Part shown: positions 8,495 to 18,896 of the stretch, in pieces
Position numbering within the stretch: the first letter of the stretch is position 1
How the letters are laid out: the number at the start of each line of letters is the position of its first letter
Assembly (NCBI RefSeq): GCF_026625645.1
Contig: NZ_CP113056.1
Span: 868,001 to 932,000, forward strand
Direction: 5' to 3'
Length of the DNA stretch: 64,000 bases
From: Ancylobacter sp. SL191
Lineage (GTDB): Bacteria > Pseudomonadota > Alphaproteobacteria > Rhizobiales > Xanthobacteraceae
The notes under the pieces: model-generated
What the model saw: only the letters and a program-made list of their open reading frames with translations
The model's database searches: none
Told to the model about the DNA's origin: nothing
Translations under genes and position numbers: made by a program

Positions 8495-9862
8495 TCACGA
8501 GGCGGGCGCGTCTGCCGGCGCGTTGTGGCCCTTGCGGGGCCAGTTGTGCGAGAGCACGAAGTCGGAGATGCGCGGGGCGATCTCGGCGCGGAAGCGCGAG
8601 CCGTTGAACACACCGTAATGGCCGACGGTCGGCTGGAGGTAATGCGCGCGCTTGTCGTCGGGAAGGCTCGAGCACAGCGTCTGCGCCGCCCGCGTCTGGC
8701 CGACGCCGGAAATGTCGTCGTTCTCGCCCTCGATGGTGAGCAGCGCGACATTGCGGATCTTCGACGTGTCCACCCTCGCGCCGCGATGGGTCATCTGGCC
8801 GGTCGGCAGCGCATGGTCGATGAACACGGTCTGCAGCGTCTGGAGGTAATACTCCGCCGGCAGGTCCATGACCGAGAGATACTCGTCATAGAACTCGCGA
8901 TGCTTGGCGGCGGAATCGCCGTCGCCCTTCACCAGATGGCTGAACATGTCGGCATGGGCCTGCAGATGGCGCTCGAAATTCATCGCCATGAAGCCGTGCA
9001 GCTGCAGGAAGCCGGGATAGACCTGCCGCATGAAGCCGCCATTGGGCCAGGGCACGGTGGTGATGACGTTGCGGCGGAACCAGTCGATGCCGCGTTCCTT
9101 GGCGAAGTCGTTCACCGCGGTCGGGCTCTCGCGCGTGTCGATCGGCCCGCCCATCAGCACCATCGAGGCCGGCACGTCCGGGTCGCCCATCTCCTCCATG
9201 CGCGCCACGGCGGCGAGCACCGGCACCGCCGGCTGGCAGACGGCGAGCGCGTGAACGCCGCCGCCGAGATGGCGGAAGATGTCGATGACATAGTCGATAT
9301 AGTCGTCGAGATCGAAGCGCCCGCCGCTCATCGGCACGTTACGGGCGTCCATCCAGTCGGTGATGTAGATGTCGTGGTTCGGCAGCAGCGTCTGCACCGT
9401 GCCGCGCAACAGCGTCGCGTAATGGCCGGAGAGCGGGGCGACGATCAGCATGCGCGGCTGCGGCCGGCGCGGATGGACCGGGAAGTCGCGCTGGAAATGC
9501 AGCAGGCGGCAGAAGGGCCGCTCCCACACCGTCTCGATATGCACGGGCACGCGGGTGGCGCCGACCACCGTCTCGGTGATGCCCCAGTCCGGCTTGCCAT
9601 AGCGCCGCGTCGTACGCTCGAACATCTCGCAGGCGGCGGAGATCGACTTGCCGAAGCCGGTATGGGTCAGCGGGTTGGCCGGGTTGCGGTAGTAGAGCCG
9701 GTTGGCATCCACCAGCATGCGCAGCGGGTCGAGCGCCGCATGACCCATCTCATACATCCAGTAGAGCGGGCGCGAGAAGGCCGATGCCGCTTCCAGCGTG
9801 GCCTCCGGCGGCGGGGCCGCCTCGTCGAGATCCGTCAGATCGCCGAAGACGCCGATGGCCAT
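8495..9862 (-). CDS. phaZ: Intracellular polyhydroxyalkanoate depolymerase (PhaZ, copy 1)
   Basis: This 455-residue cytosolic enzyme degrades native PHB/PHA granules to hydroxyacids. The alpha/beta-hydrolase core contains MLIVAPLSGHYATLLRGT, and the nucleophile elbow has Cys209 in ALAVCQPAV, where this family uses Cys in place of Ser. A conserved aspartate region and a late histidine (VGHYGVFNG) complete the likely triad. The ATG at 9862 follows GGAGGATATCC. A second copy of about 408 residues lies at 42350-43576. It is divergent from actS. Confidence 0.93.
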   Translation of the reverse strand: MAIGVFGDLTDLDEAAPPPEATLEAASAFSRPLYWMYEMGHAALDPLRMLVDANRLYYRNPANPLTHTGFGKSISAACEMFERTTRRYGKPDWGITETVVGATRVPVHIETVWERPFCRLLHFQRDFPVHPRRPQPRMLIVAPLSGHYATLLRGTVQTLLPNHDIYITDWMDARNVPMSGGRFDLDDYIDYVIDIFRHLGGGVHALAVCQPAVPVLAAVARMEEMGDPDVPASMVLMGGPIDTRESPTAVNDFAKERGIDWFRRNVITTVPWPNGGFMRQVYPGFLQLHGFMAMNFERHLQAHADMFSHLVKGDGDSAAKHREFYDEYLSVMDLPAEYYLQTLQTVFIDHALPTGQMTHRGARVDTSKIRNVALLTIEGENDDISGVGQTRAAQTLCSSLPDDKRAHYLQPTVGHYGVFNGSRFRAEIAPRISDFVLSHNWPRKGHNAPADAPAS

Positions 9863-10021
9863 GGATATCCTCCATCTCCGTGCCGGCGGGACTGTCCGCC
9901 GGTGACGCGATGAGTTGTGCGTTGCAGCATAAATAGGCTCTTTCGCCGCGCCGTCAAATCGGGGCCGCCCTCGCCCTTTCGTCGTATCTGCCTGTATAGA
10001 GGAAGCCGCGACGGGGAACAC

Positions 10022-11419
10022 ATGACGCTTTCGCTCGATCATCCCATTGGCGAACGGTTTTTCGGCCTCCGGCTGGACACCCTCATCCGCCTGCGCTGGC
10101 TGGCGATTTCCGGCCAGACGCTGGCGATCGTGGTGGTGCAATGGCTGCTCGGCTTCACCCTGCCGCTCGGCGCGTGCCTCGCGGTTGTCGCGCTCTCGGC
10201 TTGGCTGAACCTTGCATTGCGGCTGCGCAACCCGGGCGCGCGCCGGCTCTCCGATGTCGAGGCGGCCTGGCTGCTGGCCTATGACATCCTCCAGCTCGCC
10301 GCCCTTCTGTTCCTCACCGGCGGCCTCGCCAACCCGTTCGCGCTGCTGTTCCTCGCCCCGGTGCTGATCTCGGCCACCGCGCTCTCGCCGCGCACGACGA
10401 TCCTGCTTGGCATCCTGGCGGCGATCTGCGCGGCGCTGGTCGGGCTGTGGCAGATGCCGCTGCCCTGGGCGACCGATGGCACGCCAATGGCGCCGGTGCT
10501 GCCGCCGCTCTACCTCGCCGCGATCTGGCTGGCGCTCGCCATCGCCATTGGCTTCATCGGCGTGCATGCCTGGCGGGTGGCGGAGGAAACGCGCGAACTC
10601 TCCGAGGCGCTCGCCGCGACCGAGCTGGTGCTGGCCCGCGAGCAGCACATTTCGGCGCTGGACGGGCTCGCCGCCGCCGCCGCGCATGAGCTGGGCACGC
10701 CGCTCGCCACCATCACCGTGGTGGCCAAGGAACTCGCCCGCGCCGTGCCCGCCGACAGCCCGCTCGCCGACGATATCCGCCTGCTGCGCGAGCAGTCCGA
10801 GCGCTGCCGCACCATCCTGCGCCGCCTCACCTCGCTGGAGGCGGGCGACGCGCCCTTCGACCGCATGCCGCTGTCGCACATCCTCGAGGATGTCGTCGCC
10901 CCGCACCGCAATTTCGGCATCGCCATCACCATCGCCGTGCCCGCCCCCGCCGGCGACGAGCCGGTGATCGCGCGCAATCCCGGCCTGCTCTACGGCCTCG
11001 GCAACATCGTCGAGAACGCCGTCGATTTCGCCGAGAGCGCGGTCAACGTCGTCGCGACCTGGAGCGAGACCGAGGTCGCCGTCACCTTCACCGATGATGG
11101 GCCGGGCTTCCCGCCCGAGCTGATCGATTCCATCGGCGCGCCCTATGTGACCAGCCGCGGGCGCAACCGCTGGCGGCGCGACGCTCCCGAGGCCGAGGAA
11201 GAGACGCGCCAGGGGCTCGGCCTCGGCGTGTTCATCGCCAAGACGCTGCTGGAGCGCTCCGGCGCCGAGCTGAGCTTCGTCAACCGGGCCGCGCCCGCCC
11301 ATGGCGCCTCGGTCACCGTGCGCTGGCCGCGCGCCAAGATCGACATTTCGGAGGAAGGGGACGACCCAGCCTTGGACGAGGATGTCGTGGAGGATCCGGT
11401 TCCGCGCACCGGTTTGTGA
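10022..11419 (+). CDS. actS: ActS/RegB/PrrB redox-sensing histidine kinase
   Basis: This is a membrane-bound sensor kinase of the global redox control system, 465 residues. Six hydrophobic segments occupy about residues 25-185. The quinone-interaction motif GGLANPF is at 100-106. The phosphorylated His222 lies in AHELGTPL, the redox-sensitive Cys262 in SERCRTIL, and the ATP-binding domain has ENAVDFA, DDGPGFP and GLGLGVF. The ATG at 10022 follows GGGGAACAC. It pairs with actR 117 bp downstream. A roughly 20-residue insert after the DDGPGFP box (RGRNRWRRDAPEAEEE) is also found in some relatives. Confidence 0.94.
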   Translation: MTLSLDHPIGERFFGLRLDTLIRLRWLAISGQTLAIVVVQWLLGFTLPLGACLAVVALSAWLNLALRLRNPGARRLSDVEAAWLLAYDILQLAALLFLTGGLANPFALLFLAPVLISATALSPRTTILLGILAAICAALVGLWQMPLPWATDGTPMAPVLPPLYLAAIWLALAIAIGFIGVHAWRVAEETRELSEALAATELVLAREQHISALDGLAAAAAHELGTPLATITVVAKELARAVPADSPLADDIRLLREQSERCRTILRRLTSLEAGDAPFDRMPLSHILEDVVAPHRNFGIAITIAVPAPAGDEPVIARNPGLLYGLGNIVENAVDFAESAVNVVATWSETEVAVTFTDDGPGFPPELIDSIGAPYVTSRGRNRWRRDAPEAEEETRQGLGLGVFIAKTLLERSGAELSFVNRAAPAHGASVTVRWPRAKIDISEEGDDPALDEDVVEDPVPRTGL

Positions 11420-11536
11420 CACTGCCTTGACCTTGCGCAATGTGCGACAATTTTGCGCTGCCGAGCCTGGTCGTGTACGTTCGTAGAAAGACCAGAAAAA
11501 GATGTGGCGCCCGCCGTGGCGCATGGGAAGGCCCAG

Positions 11537-12085
11537 ATGCTTGATATCACCTCGGATGCGCAGGACCGCTCGCTGCTGATCGTCGACGACGATCGCCCGT
11601 TCCTGCAACGTCTCGCCCGTGCGATGGAATCGCGCGGCTTCAACGTCACCACCGCCGAGACCGTCGCCGACGGCCTCGCCAGCGTCGAAGGCGCCGCCCC
11701 GGCCTATGCCGTGGTGGATATGCGCCTCGGCGACGGCAATGGCCTCGACGTCATCTCGGCGCTGAAGCGCCGCCGGCCGGAAGCGCGCGGCATCATCCTC
11801 ACCGGCTATGGCAACATCGCCACCGCCGTCACCGCCGTGAAGGTGGGCGCGGTGGATTATCTGGCCAAGCCCGCGGATGCCGACGACATTTGCGCCGCGC
11901 TGAACGCGCAGGGCGACTACAAGCCCCAGCTGCCGGAAAACCCGATGTCGGCAGACCGGGTGCGCTGGGAGCACATCCAGCGGGTCTATGAGCTGTGCGG
12001 GCGCAATGTCTCGGAGACCGCGCGCCGCCTCTCCATGCACCGCCGCACGCTCCAGCGCATCCTCGCCAAACGCGCCCCGCGCTGA
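11537..12085 (+). CDS. actR: ActR/RegA/PrrA response regulator
   Basis: This 182-residue response regulator is the partner of ActS. The receiver domain holds VDDDR near residue 16, the phosphoacceptor Asp61 (VVDMRLGDG), and a Lys in YLAKPAD. A short linker leads to a Fis-type HTH at the C-terminus (NVSETARRLSMHRRTLQ), which is nearly invariant in this family. In relatives it adjusts respiration, carbon fixation, nitrogen and hydrogen metabolism to redox state. The regulon here is not visible. Confidence 0.95.
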   Translation: MLDITSDAQDRSLLIVDDDRPFLQRLARAMESRGFNVTTAETVADGLASVEGAAPAYAVVDMRLGDGNGLDVISALKRRRPEARGIILTGYGNIATAVTAVKVGAVDYLAKPADADDICAALNAQGDYKPQLPENPMSADRVRWEHIQRVYELCGRNVSETARRLSMHRRTLQRILAKRAPR

Positions 12086-12134
12086 GGCTGATCCCGCGCC
12101 GTCCGCTCACGAGGCCGGGCGGCGCACCTTAGGT

Positions 12135-12974
12135 TCAGCCGCCCGGGCGGCGCGCCACCACGGCGCTGATCTCCGTCACCTCCTCGAAGCGCCCATCGGG
12201 CGCGAGAGATTCGAGCCGCGCCCGCAATTCGTCCGTGAAGGCGTCCAGCTGATCGCCCAGCACCGCCGGCGAGGTGCCCGAGCGCGACAGGGCAAGCCCG
12301 ACAATATCCTCCGCCGACCGCTCGGTCCGCACGATCCGGGCGAGGCGCTCGACATCGGCGAAGGGCGAGGCGAGGAGCACCGCCTCATGCGGCGCCCAGG
12401 CGGATGAGCGGCGCAGCCGGCGCTCGGCCGCCCGCTCGGCCGCATAGCGCTCGCCCAATTCTTCCAGCATGGGCCGGTAGTCCGGCGCCGCCCAGAGGGC
12501 GCGGTCGCCCATCAGCACCACCGCGCCATCGGGCTCGATCATGCGGTCGAGACCGGCCAGCGTGGCCGGGCGGTCCATCCAGTGGAACGAGCGGCCCATC
12601 GTCACCATCCGAAAGCGCGGCAACGCGCCCGGCAGGTCGTAGGACGAGCCCTCCACCGTGGTGATGACCACGCCCGCCGCCGCAGCGCCCGCGCGCACCG
12701 CCTCAAGCATGGTCGGCTCGGGGTCCATCGCGGTCACCTCCAGCCCCAGCCGGGCAAAGGCGAGGGCGAGCGGGCCGGGACCACAGCCGAGATCGAGCAC
12801 GCGGTCGGCGTAGCGCAGGCCGAGATGGCGGGCGACGGACGCGATCAGCTCGGCCGGGTAGGGCGTGCGGTAGCGCTCATAGAAGGCGACGGTCGACTGG
12901 AACCGCGCGGCGTCGAACGGCATGATCGGGGCGGGCACGGTCGGCGCGGCGACAGGCGAAAGAGCGGCATCCAT
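12135..12974 (-). CDS. Class I SAM-dependent methyltransferase
   Basis: This 279-residue Rossmann-fold methyltransferase has motif I VLDLGCGPGPLA at about residues 58-69 and motif II AMDPEPTM, followed by FHWMD, a block seen in the UbiE/COQ5-like group. The substrate is unknown. The ATG at 12974 sits 7 bases after AGGAG, while an overlapping GTG at 12977 is too close. The gene is convergent with actR and single. Confidence 0.85.
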   Translation of the reverse strand: MDAALSPVAAPTVPAPIMPFDAARFQSTVAFYERYRTPYPAELIASVARHLGLRYADRVLDLGCGPGPLALAFARLGLEVTAMDPEPTMLEAVRAGAAAAGVVITTVEGSSYDLPGALPRFRMVTMGRSFHWMDRPATLAGLDRMIEPDGAVVLMGDRALWAAPDYRPMLEELGERYAAERAAERRLRRSSAWAPHEAVLLASPFADVERLARIVRTERSAEDIVGLALSRSGTSPAVLGDQLDAFTDELRARLESLAPDGRFEEVTEISAVVARRPGG

Positions 12975-13058
12975 CACTGGGCTCCTGCGTCAGCACAGAG
13001 AACCCCTAGCATCCGCCCCAATCATGTCGCTCGTTCGACAGGCCCGCCGGCCGCCCGC

Positions 13059-14057
13059 TCACACCCGCAGGCCGTGCTCCAGCGCGAGGTCGCGCAGGTT
13101 CTTCTCCGGGCGGGCGCCGATATGGCTGATGATCTCGGCGGCGGCGAGGGCGCCGAGCTTCAGCGATTCCTCGGGGGTGAAGCCACGGGCGAAGCCGTGC
13201 AGATAGCCGGCGGCGAAGAGATCGCCGGCGCCGGTCGTGTCCACCACCTGCGCCACCGGGAAGGCCGGCACGGTGACGAGATCGTCGCCCGCGACCGACA
13301 GCGCGCCCTTGGCGCTGCGCGTCACCACGGCGCGCTTGGCATCTTTGCGCAGGGCGGCGAGCGCGGCGTCGAACTCAGTCTCGTAGAGCGACATCAGCTC
13401 CGCCTCATTGGCGAACACCAGATCGACCGTGCCGGAGCGGATCAGCTCCAGGAACTCGGCCCGGTAGCGCCCGACGCAGAAAGCGTCGGACAGCGTCAGA
13501 GCCACGGTGCGGCCCGCTTCATGGGCGATGCGCGCGGCCGTGAGGAAGGCCTCCTTCGCCGCCGGCGGATCCCACAGATAGCCTTCGAGATAGGTGACGG
13601 CGGCGCCCGCCACGCTGGGCGCGTCGACATCGCCCGGCGTCAGATCCTGCGCCGCGCCGAGAAAGGTGTTCATGGTGCGCTCGCCATCGGGCGTCACCAG
13701 AATGAGGCAGCGCGCCGTGGTCGGGCCGCTGGTCGCGGCGGGCGTGGCATAGGCGACGCCGGCGGCGCGGATGTCATGGGCGAAGATGCCGCCCAGCTCG
13801 TCGTCGCGCACCTTGCCGATGAAGCCGGCGCGCCCGCCCAGCGAAGCGATGCCGACCATGGTGTTGGCGGCCGAACCACCGGAAATCTCCACGCCCGGTC
13901 CCATATCGCCATAGACCGCCTCGGCGCGCGGCTCGTCGATCAGCGTCATGCCGCCCTTGCGCATGCCGTGGCGGTCGAGGAAGGCCTCCTCGGAGCGGGC
14001 GATCACGTCGACGATGGCATTGCCGAAACCGATGACGTCGAGCTGCTGGGTGGTCAT
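13059..14057 (-). CDS. PfkB-family sugar/adenosine kinase
   Basis: This 332-residue ribokinase-fold kinase has the N-terminal glycine motif SGGSAANTM and the C-terminal PfkB signature DTTGAGDLFAAGY with the catalytic Asp of GAGD. Alphaproteobacterial proteins with this layout are usually annotated adenosine kinase, but sequence alone does not settle the substrate. It is transcribed divergently from murJ with about 170 bp between them. Confidence 0.88.
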   Translation of the reverse strand: MTTQQLDVIGFGNAIVDVIARSEEAFLDRHGMRKGGMTLIDEPRAEAVYGDMGPGVEISGGSAANTMVGIASLGGRAGFIGKVRDDELGGIFAHDIRAAGVAYATPAATSGPTTARCLILVTPDGERTMNTFLGAAQDLTPGDVDAPSVAGAAVTYLEGYLWDPPAAKEAFLTAARIAHEAGRTVALTLSDAFCVGRYRAEFLELIRSGTVDLVFANEAELMSLYETEFDAALAALRKDAKRAVVTRSAKGALSVAGDDLVTVPAFPVAQVVDTTGAGDLFAAGYLHGFARGFTPEESLKLGALAAAEIISHIGARPEKNLRDLALEHGLRV

Positions 14058-14231
14058 GGACGCCCTTTTCCTGCGCAGGGGAAAACAAGCTCCCGCGGGA
14101 GCGGGAAAGCCGGGCTCTCGCGGTAGCAGAGCGGGCGCCCCGCCGCAACGTTGCTGCCGCAAGGGCCGGGCGATTGGGCCGGGCCATTGCGGCGCTTTGC
14201 GCGCCACGGCGGGCCGTCTATTGCTAGCGCC

Positions 14232-15782
14232 ATGGCCCTCCTGCGTCGCGCCTCCACCGTCGCCTCCCTCACCCTCGCCTCGCGGCTGCTCGGCTTTGCC
14301 CGCGACGCCGGGGTGGCGGCGCTGTTCGGCACCGGCGTGGTGGCGGATGCCTCAGTGGCCGGCCTGTCGCTGGCGCAGCTCGCCCGGCGCCTGCTCGGCG
14401 AGGGCGCGCTCAACGCCGCCGTGCTGCCGGCGCTGACCCCGGTGGATGGCGCGGCTCGCCGCCAGCGCGCGGGGGCGGCGGTGCTGATCTTCGCGGTAAC
14501 CGGCCTCGCCCTCGCGAGCGCGCTGGCGGTGTTCATGCCGCAGGTGATCGCCGTTCTGGCGCCGGGCTTCCCGGACGACGGCGCGCGCGAGGCCGGTGCG
14601 GTGCTCGCCGGCCGGCTGACCGTGCTCGGCGTGCCGCTGGCGCTGACCGCCGGCACGCTGGCCGCGCTCGCCAATGCCGGCGGGGCGCTGGCCCGCCCGG
14701 CCATGGCGCCGGCCGCCGGCAATGTCGCGGTGCTCGCTTTGCTCGGCCTGCTCTGGCTCTCCGGCGCCCATGCCATGGCGATGGAGACCGCGCTGGTCTG
14801 GCTCTCCGCCGGGGTCATGGCCGGGGCGGTGACGCAGCTCGTTCTGATCTTCTTCGCCGTGCCCACCGGCACGCTGGCGCTGCCCTCGCGCGCGGCGCTT
14901 CGGGCGGCGCTGCCCATGCTCGCCGCCGCCGGGCCCAGCCTGCTCGCCGCCGGCCTGCCGCAGCTGCGCTTCCTCATCGCGGCGGCGGCGGCCTCCGGCA
15001 TTCCCGGCGGCATCGCCGCGCTGTTCTACGCCACGCGCCTCGTCGAGCTGCCGCTCGGGCTGATCGGCGCCAGCGCCGGGGCGGTGCTGCTGCCGGCGCT
15101 CGCCGCGCGAGGCGGGGACGGCGAGGAGACGGGCACCCAGACGGGGGCGCAGACCGGCGCCCTCGGCGTCGAGGCGGCGCTGGCGCTCTCGCTGCCGGCG
15201 GCGCTCGGCCTCGCCGTGCTCGCCCATCCCATCGTCATCGTGCTGTTCCAGCGCGGCGCCTTCGATCCCGCCGCCGCCGAACTGACCGCGCAGGCGCTGG
15301 CGCTGCTCGCCCTCACCTTGCCGCTTCAGGCGGTGGAGAAGGTGCTCGCCGCCATCGCCTTCGCCGCCGGCTTCGGGCGGGACGTAACCCGCGCCGCGCT
15401 GATCGGCCTGCCGGTCGGGGCGCTGACGGGCTTCCTCGCCGCCGGTCCGCTCGGCCTTGCCGGCCCGGCGCTCGGCGTGCTGGCGGCGAGCGCGGTGAGT
15501 CTGGCGGCCCTCGCCGGGACGCTGATCCGGCGCGGCCTGCTGCGCCTGCCGGGGACGAACCGGCGCCGGCTGATCGGGCTGCTCGCCGCCGGCCTCCTCA
15601 TGGCGGGCGCGGTGGGAACGGCCCGCCTGCCGCTGGAGGGAATGCTTGGGGGCGGGGGGCTTTACGCCATCGCGGCGCTGGCCGCCCTCGTGCTCGCCGG
15701 CATGCTCGCCTATGGCGCGGGAGCGGTGCTTTTCGGTGGCCTGTCACCGGCGGCGCTGAAGGCGGCGCTGCGCAAGCGCTAG
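14232..15782 (+). CDS. murJ: MurJ, lipid II flippase
   Basis: This polytopic inner-membrane protein of 516 residues and about 14 helices belongs to the MOP superfamily. It would flip the peptidoglycan precursor lipid II across the membrane. The N-terminus ([16 protein letters not shown]) and the pattern of alternating helices match MurJ/MviN. The codon choice is very Ala/Gly/Leu rich, as in its neighbours. It is followed by trpS on the same strand, a common alphaproteobacterial order. Confidence 0.93.
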   Translation: MALLRRASTVASLTLASRLLGFARDAGVAALFGTGVVADASVAGLSLAQLARRLLGEGALNAAVLPALTPVDGAARRQRAGAAVLIFAVTGLALASALAVFMPQVIAVLAPGFPDDGAREAGAVLAGRLTVLGVPLALTAGTLAALANAGGALARPAMAPAAGNVAVLALLGLLWLSGAHAMAMETALVWLSAGVMAGAVTQLVLIFFAVPTGTLALPSRAALRAALPMLAAAGPSLLAAGLPQLRFLIAAAAASGIPGGIAALFYATRLVELPLGLIGASAGAVLLPALAARGGDGEETGTQTGAQTGALGVEAALALSLPAALGLAVLAHPIVIVLFQRGAFDPAAAELTAQALALLALTLPLQAVEKVLAAIAFAAGFGRDVTRAALIGLPVGALTGFLAAGPLGLAGPALGVLAASAVSLAALAGTLIRRGLLRLPGTNRRRLIGLLAAGLLMAGAVGTARLPLEGMLGGGGLYAIAALAALVLAGMLAYGAGAVLFGGLSPAALKAALRKR

Positions 15783-15907
15783 AGCCGCCACGCTTCGCTG
15801 GCCCGGCAAGTGCTGGAGCGGGCACGCTTCGCTTGCCCGACTGGTGCCCGTATGCGATAGCGCCTCGCGCGCGACGATCACGCGAGCGCACGACAGGACG
15901 GCCCGAC

Positions 15908-16939
15908 ATGGAATTCAAGCAGCGCGTCTTTTCCGGCGTCCAGCCCACCGGAAACCTGCATCTCGGCAATTATCTCGGCGCCATCAAGCGCTTCGTCGAG
16001 CTGCAGGACAGCTATGACTGCATCTATTGCGTCGTGGACATGCATGCCATCACCGTCTGGCAGGATCCGGCCGAGCTGAAGAAGCAGATCCGCGAGGTCA
16101 CCGCTGCCTTCATCGCCGCCGGCATCGACCCGACGCGCCACATCGTCTTCAACCAGAGCCAGGTCTCGGCCCATGCCGAACTCGCCTGGGTGTTCAACTG
16201 CGTCGCGCGCCTGGGCTGGCTCAACCGCATGACCCAGTTCAAGGACAAGGCCGGCAAGGATCGCGAGAACGCCTCGGTCGGGCTCTACGCCTACCCGAAC
16301 CTGATGGCCGCCGACATCCTGATCTACCGCGCCACCCATGTGCCGGTCGGCGAGGACCAGAAGCAGCATCTGGAGCTGACGCGCGACATCGCGCAGAAGT
16401 TCAACAATGATTTTGGCCCCTCCATCGCCGCCCATGGCCTTGGAGAGAGCTTCTTCCCGCTCACCGAGCCGCTGATCGGCGGGCCGGCGGCGCGCGTCAT
16501 GAGCCTGCGCGACGGCGCCAAGAAGATGTCGAAGTCCGACCCCTCCGACCTCTCGCGCATCAACCTCACGGACGATGCCGACGCCGTCGCCTCGAAGATC
16601 CGCAAGGCCAAGACCGATCCCGAGCCGCTGCCCTCCGAGGCGGACGGGCTGAAGGGCCGGCCGGAGGCGGAGAACCTCGTCGGCATCTATGCCGCGCTCG
16701 CCGGCTCGGAGAAGGCGGCGGTGCTCGCCGAATTCGGCGGCGGCCAGTTCTCCACCTTCAAGGCGGCGCTGGTCGATCTCGCGGTGGCCAAGCTCGGGCC
16801 GATCGGCGGCGAGATGAAGCGGCTGATGGACGATCCGGCGCATATCGACGCCATCCTGCGTGACGGCGCCGCGCGCGCCCGCGTCATCGCCGACGAGACC
16901 CTCGGCCAGGTGAAGGACATTGTCGGCTTCGTGCACTGA
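15908..16939 (+). CDS. trpS: Tryptophanyl-tRNA synthetase
   Basis: This 343-residue class I aminoacyl-tRNA synthetase charges tRNA-Trp. The HIGH-like motif is [10 protein letters not shown] near residue 20 and the KMSKS motif is KKMSKSDPS. The ATG at 15908 starts the canonical [16 protein letters not shown]-terminus. An open frame extends upstream but without family similarity. It lies 125 bp after murJ. Confidence 0.97.
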   Translation: MEFKQRVFSGVQPTGNLHLGNYLGAIKRFVELQDSYDCIYCVVDMHAITVWQDPAELKKQIREVTAAFIAAGIDPTRHIVFNQSQVSAHAELAWVFNCVARLGWLNRMTQFKDKAGKDRENASVGLYAYPNLMAADILIYRATHVPVGEDQKQHLELTRDIAQKFNNDFGPSIAAHGLGESFFPLTEPLIGGPAARVMSLRDGAKKMSKSDPSDLSRINLTDDADAVASKIRKAKTDPEPLPSEADGLKGRPEAENLVGIYAALAGSEKAAVLAEFGGGQFSTFKAALVDLAVAKLGPIGGEMKRLMDDPAHIDAILRDGAARARVIADETLGQVKDIVGFVH

Positions 16940-17094
16940 GCGCACGGGCCGCGTCGAGCGCGCGGCACGGCAACGCGCCGACCGACGGCGCGTGCCTCCT
17001 GCGGGCACGCCGCAGCTGTGGTAAGACCAAGGCGGCGAGAGGCGGCGCCGGTCGGGCGGACGCCGTCCCGCCCGATCCGCCCGCAGGAGCCCCC

Positions 17095-17589
17095 ATGCCG
17101 CGCACCCGCCAGAGTTTCGCGCCCGGCCACCGCCGCAAGTTCCTGGTCATGGTCGACGGCACGCCGGAATGCGACCGCGCCGTGACTTATGCCGCGCGCC
17201 GCGCTGCCCGCACGCAGGGCGGACTGGTGCTGCTGGCGGTGCTGGAACTCACTGATGCGCCGGCGCAATGGCTCGGCGTCGCCAATCTGATGCGGGCGGA
17301 AGAGACCGACAAGGCAGAGATGCGGCTCGCCCACTATGTCGCCCGCGCCCGCACCGTTGCCGGCGTCGAGCCTGAGACGGCGATCCGCGAGGGAAGCGCC
17401 GCCGAGGCGCTGCATGCGGTGGTCGAGGCCGATGAAGACATCGCCATCCTCGCCCTCGCGAGCGCCGCCGGCCCCGACGGCCCCGGCCCCCTCCTCACCG
17501 CGCTCGTCTCCGGCCACTGGGCGCTGCCCATCCCCATCACCATCGTGCCGGGCACCCTGACCGACGCCGACATCGAGGCACTGGCGTAG
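17095..17589 (+). CDS. UspA-like universal stress protein
   Basis: This 164-residue cytoplasmic alpha/beta protein has the UspA opening KFLVMVDGTPECDRAVTYA and ends in PIPITIVPGTLT. The usual ATP-binding signature Gly-x2-Gly-x9-Gly-Ser/Thr is not clear, so nucleotide binding is doubtful. In many Rhizobiales a gene like this lies between trpS and nifU. Here nifU is 18 kb away on the other strand (see findings). Confidence 0.82.
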   Translation: MPRTRQSFAPGHRRKFLVMVDGTPECDRAVTYAARRAARTQGGLVLLAVLELTDAPAQWLGVANLMRAEETDKAEMRLAHYVARARTVAGVEPETAIREGSAAEALHAVVEADEDIAILALASAAGPDGPGPLLTALVSGHWALPIPITIVPGTLTDADIEALA

Positions 17590-17598
17590 AGGCGGGGC

Positions 17599-18466
17599 GA
17601 TCCCGGCGCGGCCGGTGGCCGTCCGGGATGACCCACCCCTCCCTTCCACCGTCATCCCCGGGCTTGGCCCGGGGATCCACGTCTTGGCCGGGCGCGCCGG
17701 AAGGAAGTCGTGGATGGCCGGGTCAAGCGCGGCCATGACGGCATGCGAGTGTGTCGCGGCGCGTGGCTTGTCCGGGAAGCGTGGCGCCGGGATCGTCGGA
17801 CAGAAGGCGGGACGCGATCCCGGCGCGGCCGGTGGCCGTCCGGGATGACCCACCCCTCCCTTCCACCGTCATCCCCGGGCTTGGCCCGGGGATCCACGTC
17901 TTGGCCGGGCGCGCCGGAAGGAAGTCGTGGATGGCCGGGTCAAGCCCGGCCATGACGGCCTGCGAGTGTGTCGCTTCGCGTGGCTTGTCCGGGAAGCGTG
18001 ACGCCGGGATCGTTGGACAGAAGGCGGGACGCGATCCCGGCGCGGCCGGTGGCCGTCCGGGATGACCCACCCCTCCCTTCCACCGTCATCCCCGGGCTTG
18101 GCCCGGGGATCCACGTCTTGGCCGGGCGCGCCGGAAGGAAGTCGTGGATGGCCGGGTCAAGCGCGGCCATGACGGCATGCGAGTGTGTCGCGGCGCGTGG
18201 CTTGTCCGGGAAGCGTGGCGCCGGGATCGTCGGACAGAAGGCGGGACGCGATCCCGGCGCGGCCGGTGGCCGTCCGGGATGACCCACCCCTCCCTTCCAC
18301 CGTCATCCCCGGGCTTGGCCCGGGGATCCACGTCTTGGCCGGGCGCGCCGGAAGGAAGTCGTGGATGGCCGGGTCAAGCCCGGCCATGACGGCCTGCGAG
18401 TGTGTCGCTTCGCGTGGCTTGTCCGGGAAGCGTGACGCCGGGATCGTTGGACAGAATGCGGGACGC
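17599..18466. repeat. Four 217-bp tandem units in ABAB order
   Basis: Four units of exactly 217 bp begin at 17599, 17816, 18033 and 18250. Units 1 and 3 share one set of variant bases (for example AAGCGCGGCC and CGTCGGACAG). Units 2 and 4 share another (AAGCCCGGCC and CGTTGGACAG). The array is therefore a duplicated 434-bp dimer. Each unit contains inward-facing palindromic blocks such as GTCATCCCCGGG...CCCGGGGAT and GGCCGGGTCAAG...GGCCATGAC, typical of REP/BIME-like intergenic elements. Open frames inside it repeat with the units and are not genes. Confidence 0.95.
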
Positions 18467-18585
18467 GATCCCGGCTCGGCCGGCGGCCGTCAGCGTCATC
18501 CCGGCCGAAGCGAAGCGGAGAGCCGGGATCGCTGGAAGAATGCGGGGCGCGATCCCGGCCCGGCCTTTGGCCGGCCGGGATGACG
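18467..18585. repeat. Degenerate REP-like tail of the 217-bp array
   Basis: The array ends in a partial, diverged unit that starts with the same GATCCCGG boundary and then switches to a different palindromic element. It has CGTCATCCCGGCCG, an AGCCGGGATCGC block and a closing GGCCGGGATGACG. It resembles the shorter REP-like copies elsewhere in the window. Confidence 0.75.
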
Positions 18586-18896
18586 TTGACGTATGGGGTG
18601 TGAGAGCGTCCGCGATGAGGCGAACGGCTCACTAAGCGCCCCCTCCATCACCATTGCTGATGACTATCCGCAAAACTATTTGTTTCCCTCGCGGCACGGG
18701 CGGGCCTATTCCACAGCATGGCGTGGTGTGAGCCGGGCCGCCGTGACGGTGATCGGACCGGGCGGCAAGGTGCCCCCGATGGCGCGCCCCGAGCGTGCCC
18801 CCATCCGCGCCGCGATCATCGTGCCTCGTCACAGCCCGCTCGCTTCACTGACGTGCCCTCCGCCCGATCCGTCCCCCTCCCGGTGAGTTCCGCCCG
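18586..18896. other. Intergenic region without a recognisable gene
   Basis: This 311-bp stretch separates the repeat array from the MFS transporter gene. No frame resembles a protein family, and no convincing RNA fold or promoter was found. It should hold the promoter for the downstream transporter. Confidence 0.5.

Noticed and set aside
8495..12040. Very long open frame on the minus strand upstream of phaZ
   Set aside because: Only the part from 9862 down is PhaZ. The rest is antisense to actS and actR and has no family similarity; long shadows are expected in G+C-rich DNA.
17600..18590. Several short proteins of about 80-130 residues in the repeat array
   Set aside because: They recur with each 217-bp unit on both strands, have no family match, and are artefacts of repeated palindromic DNA.
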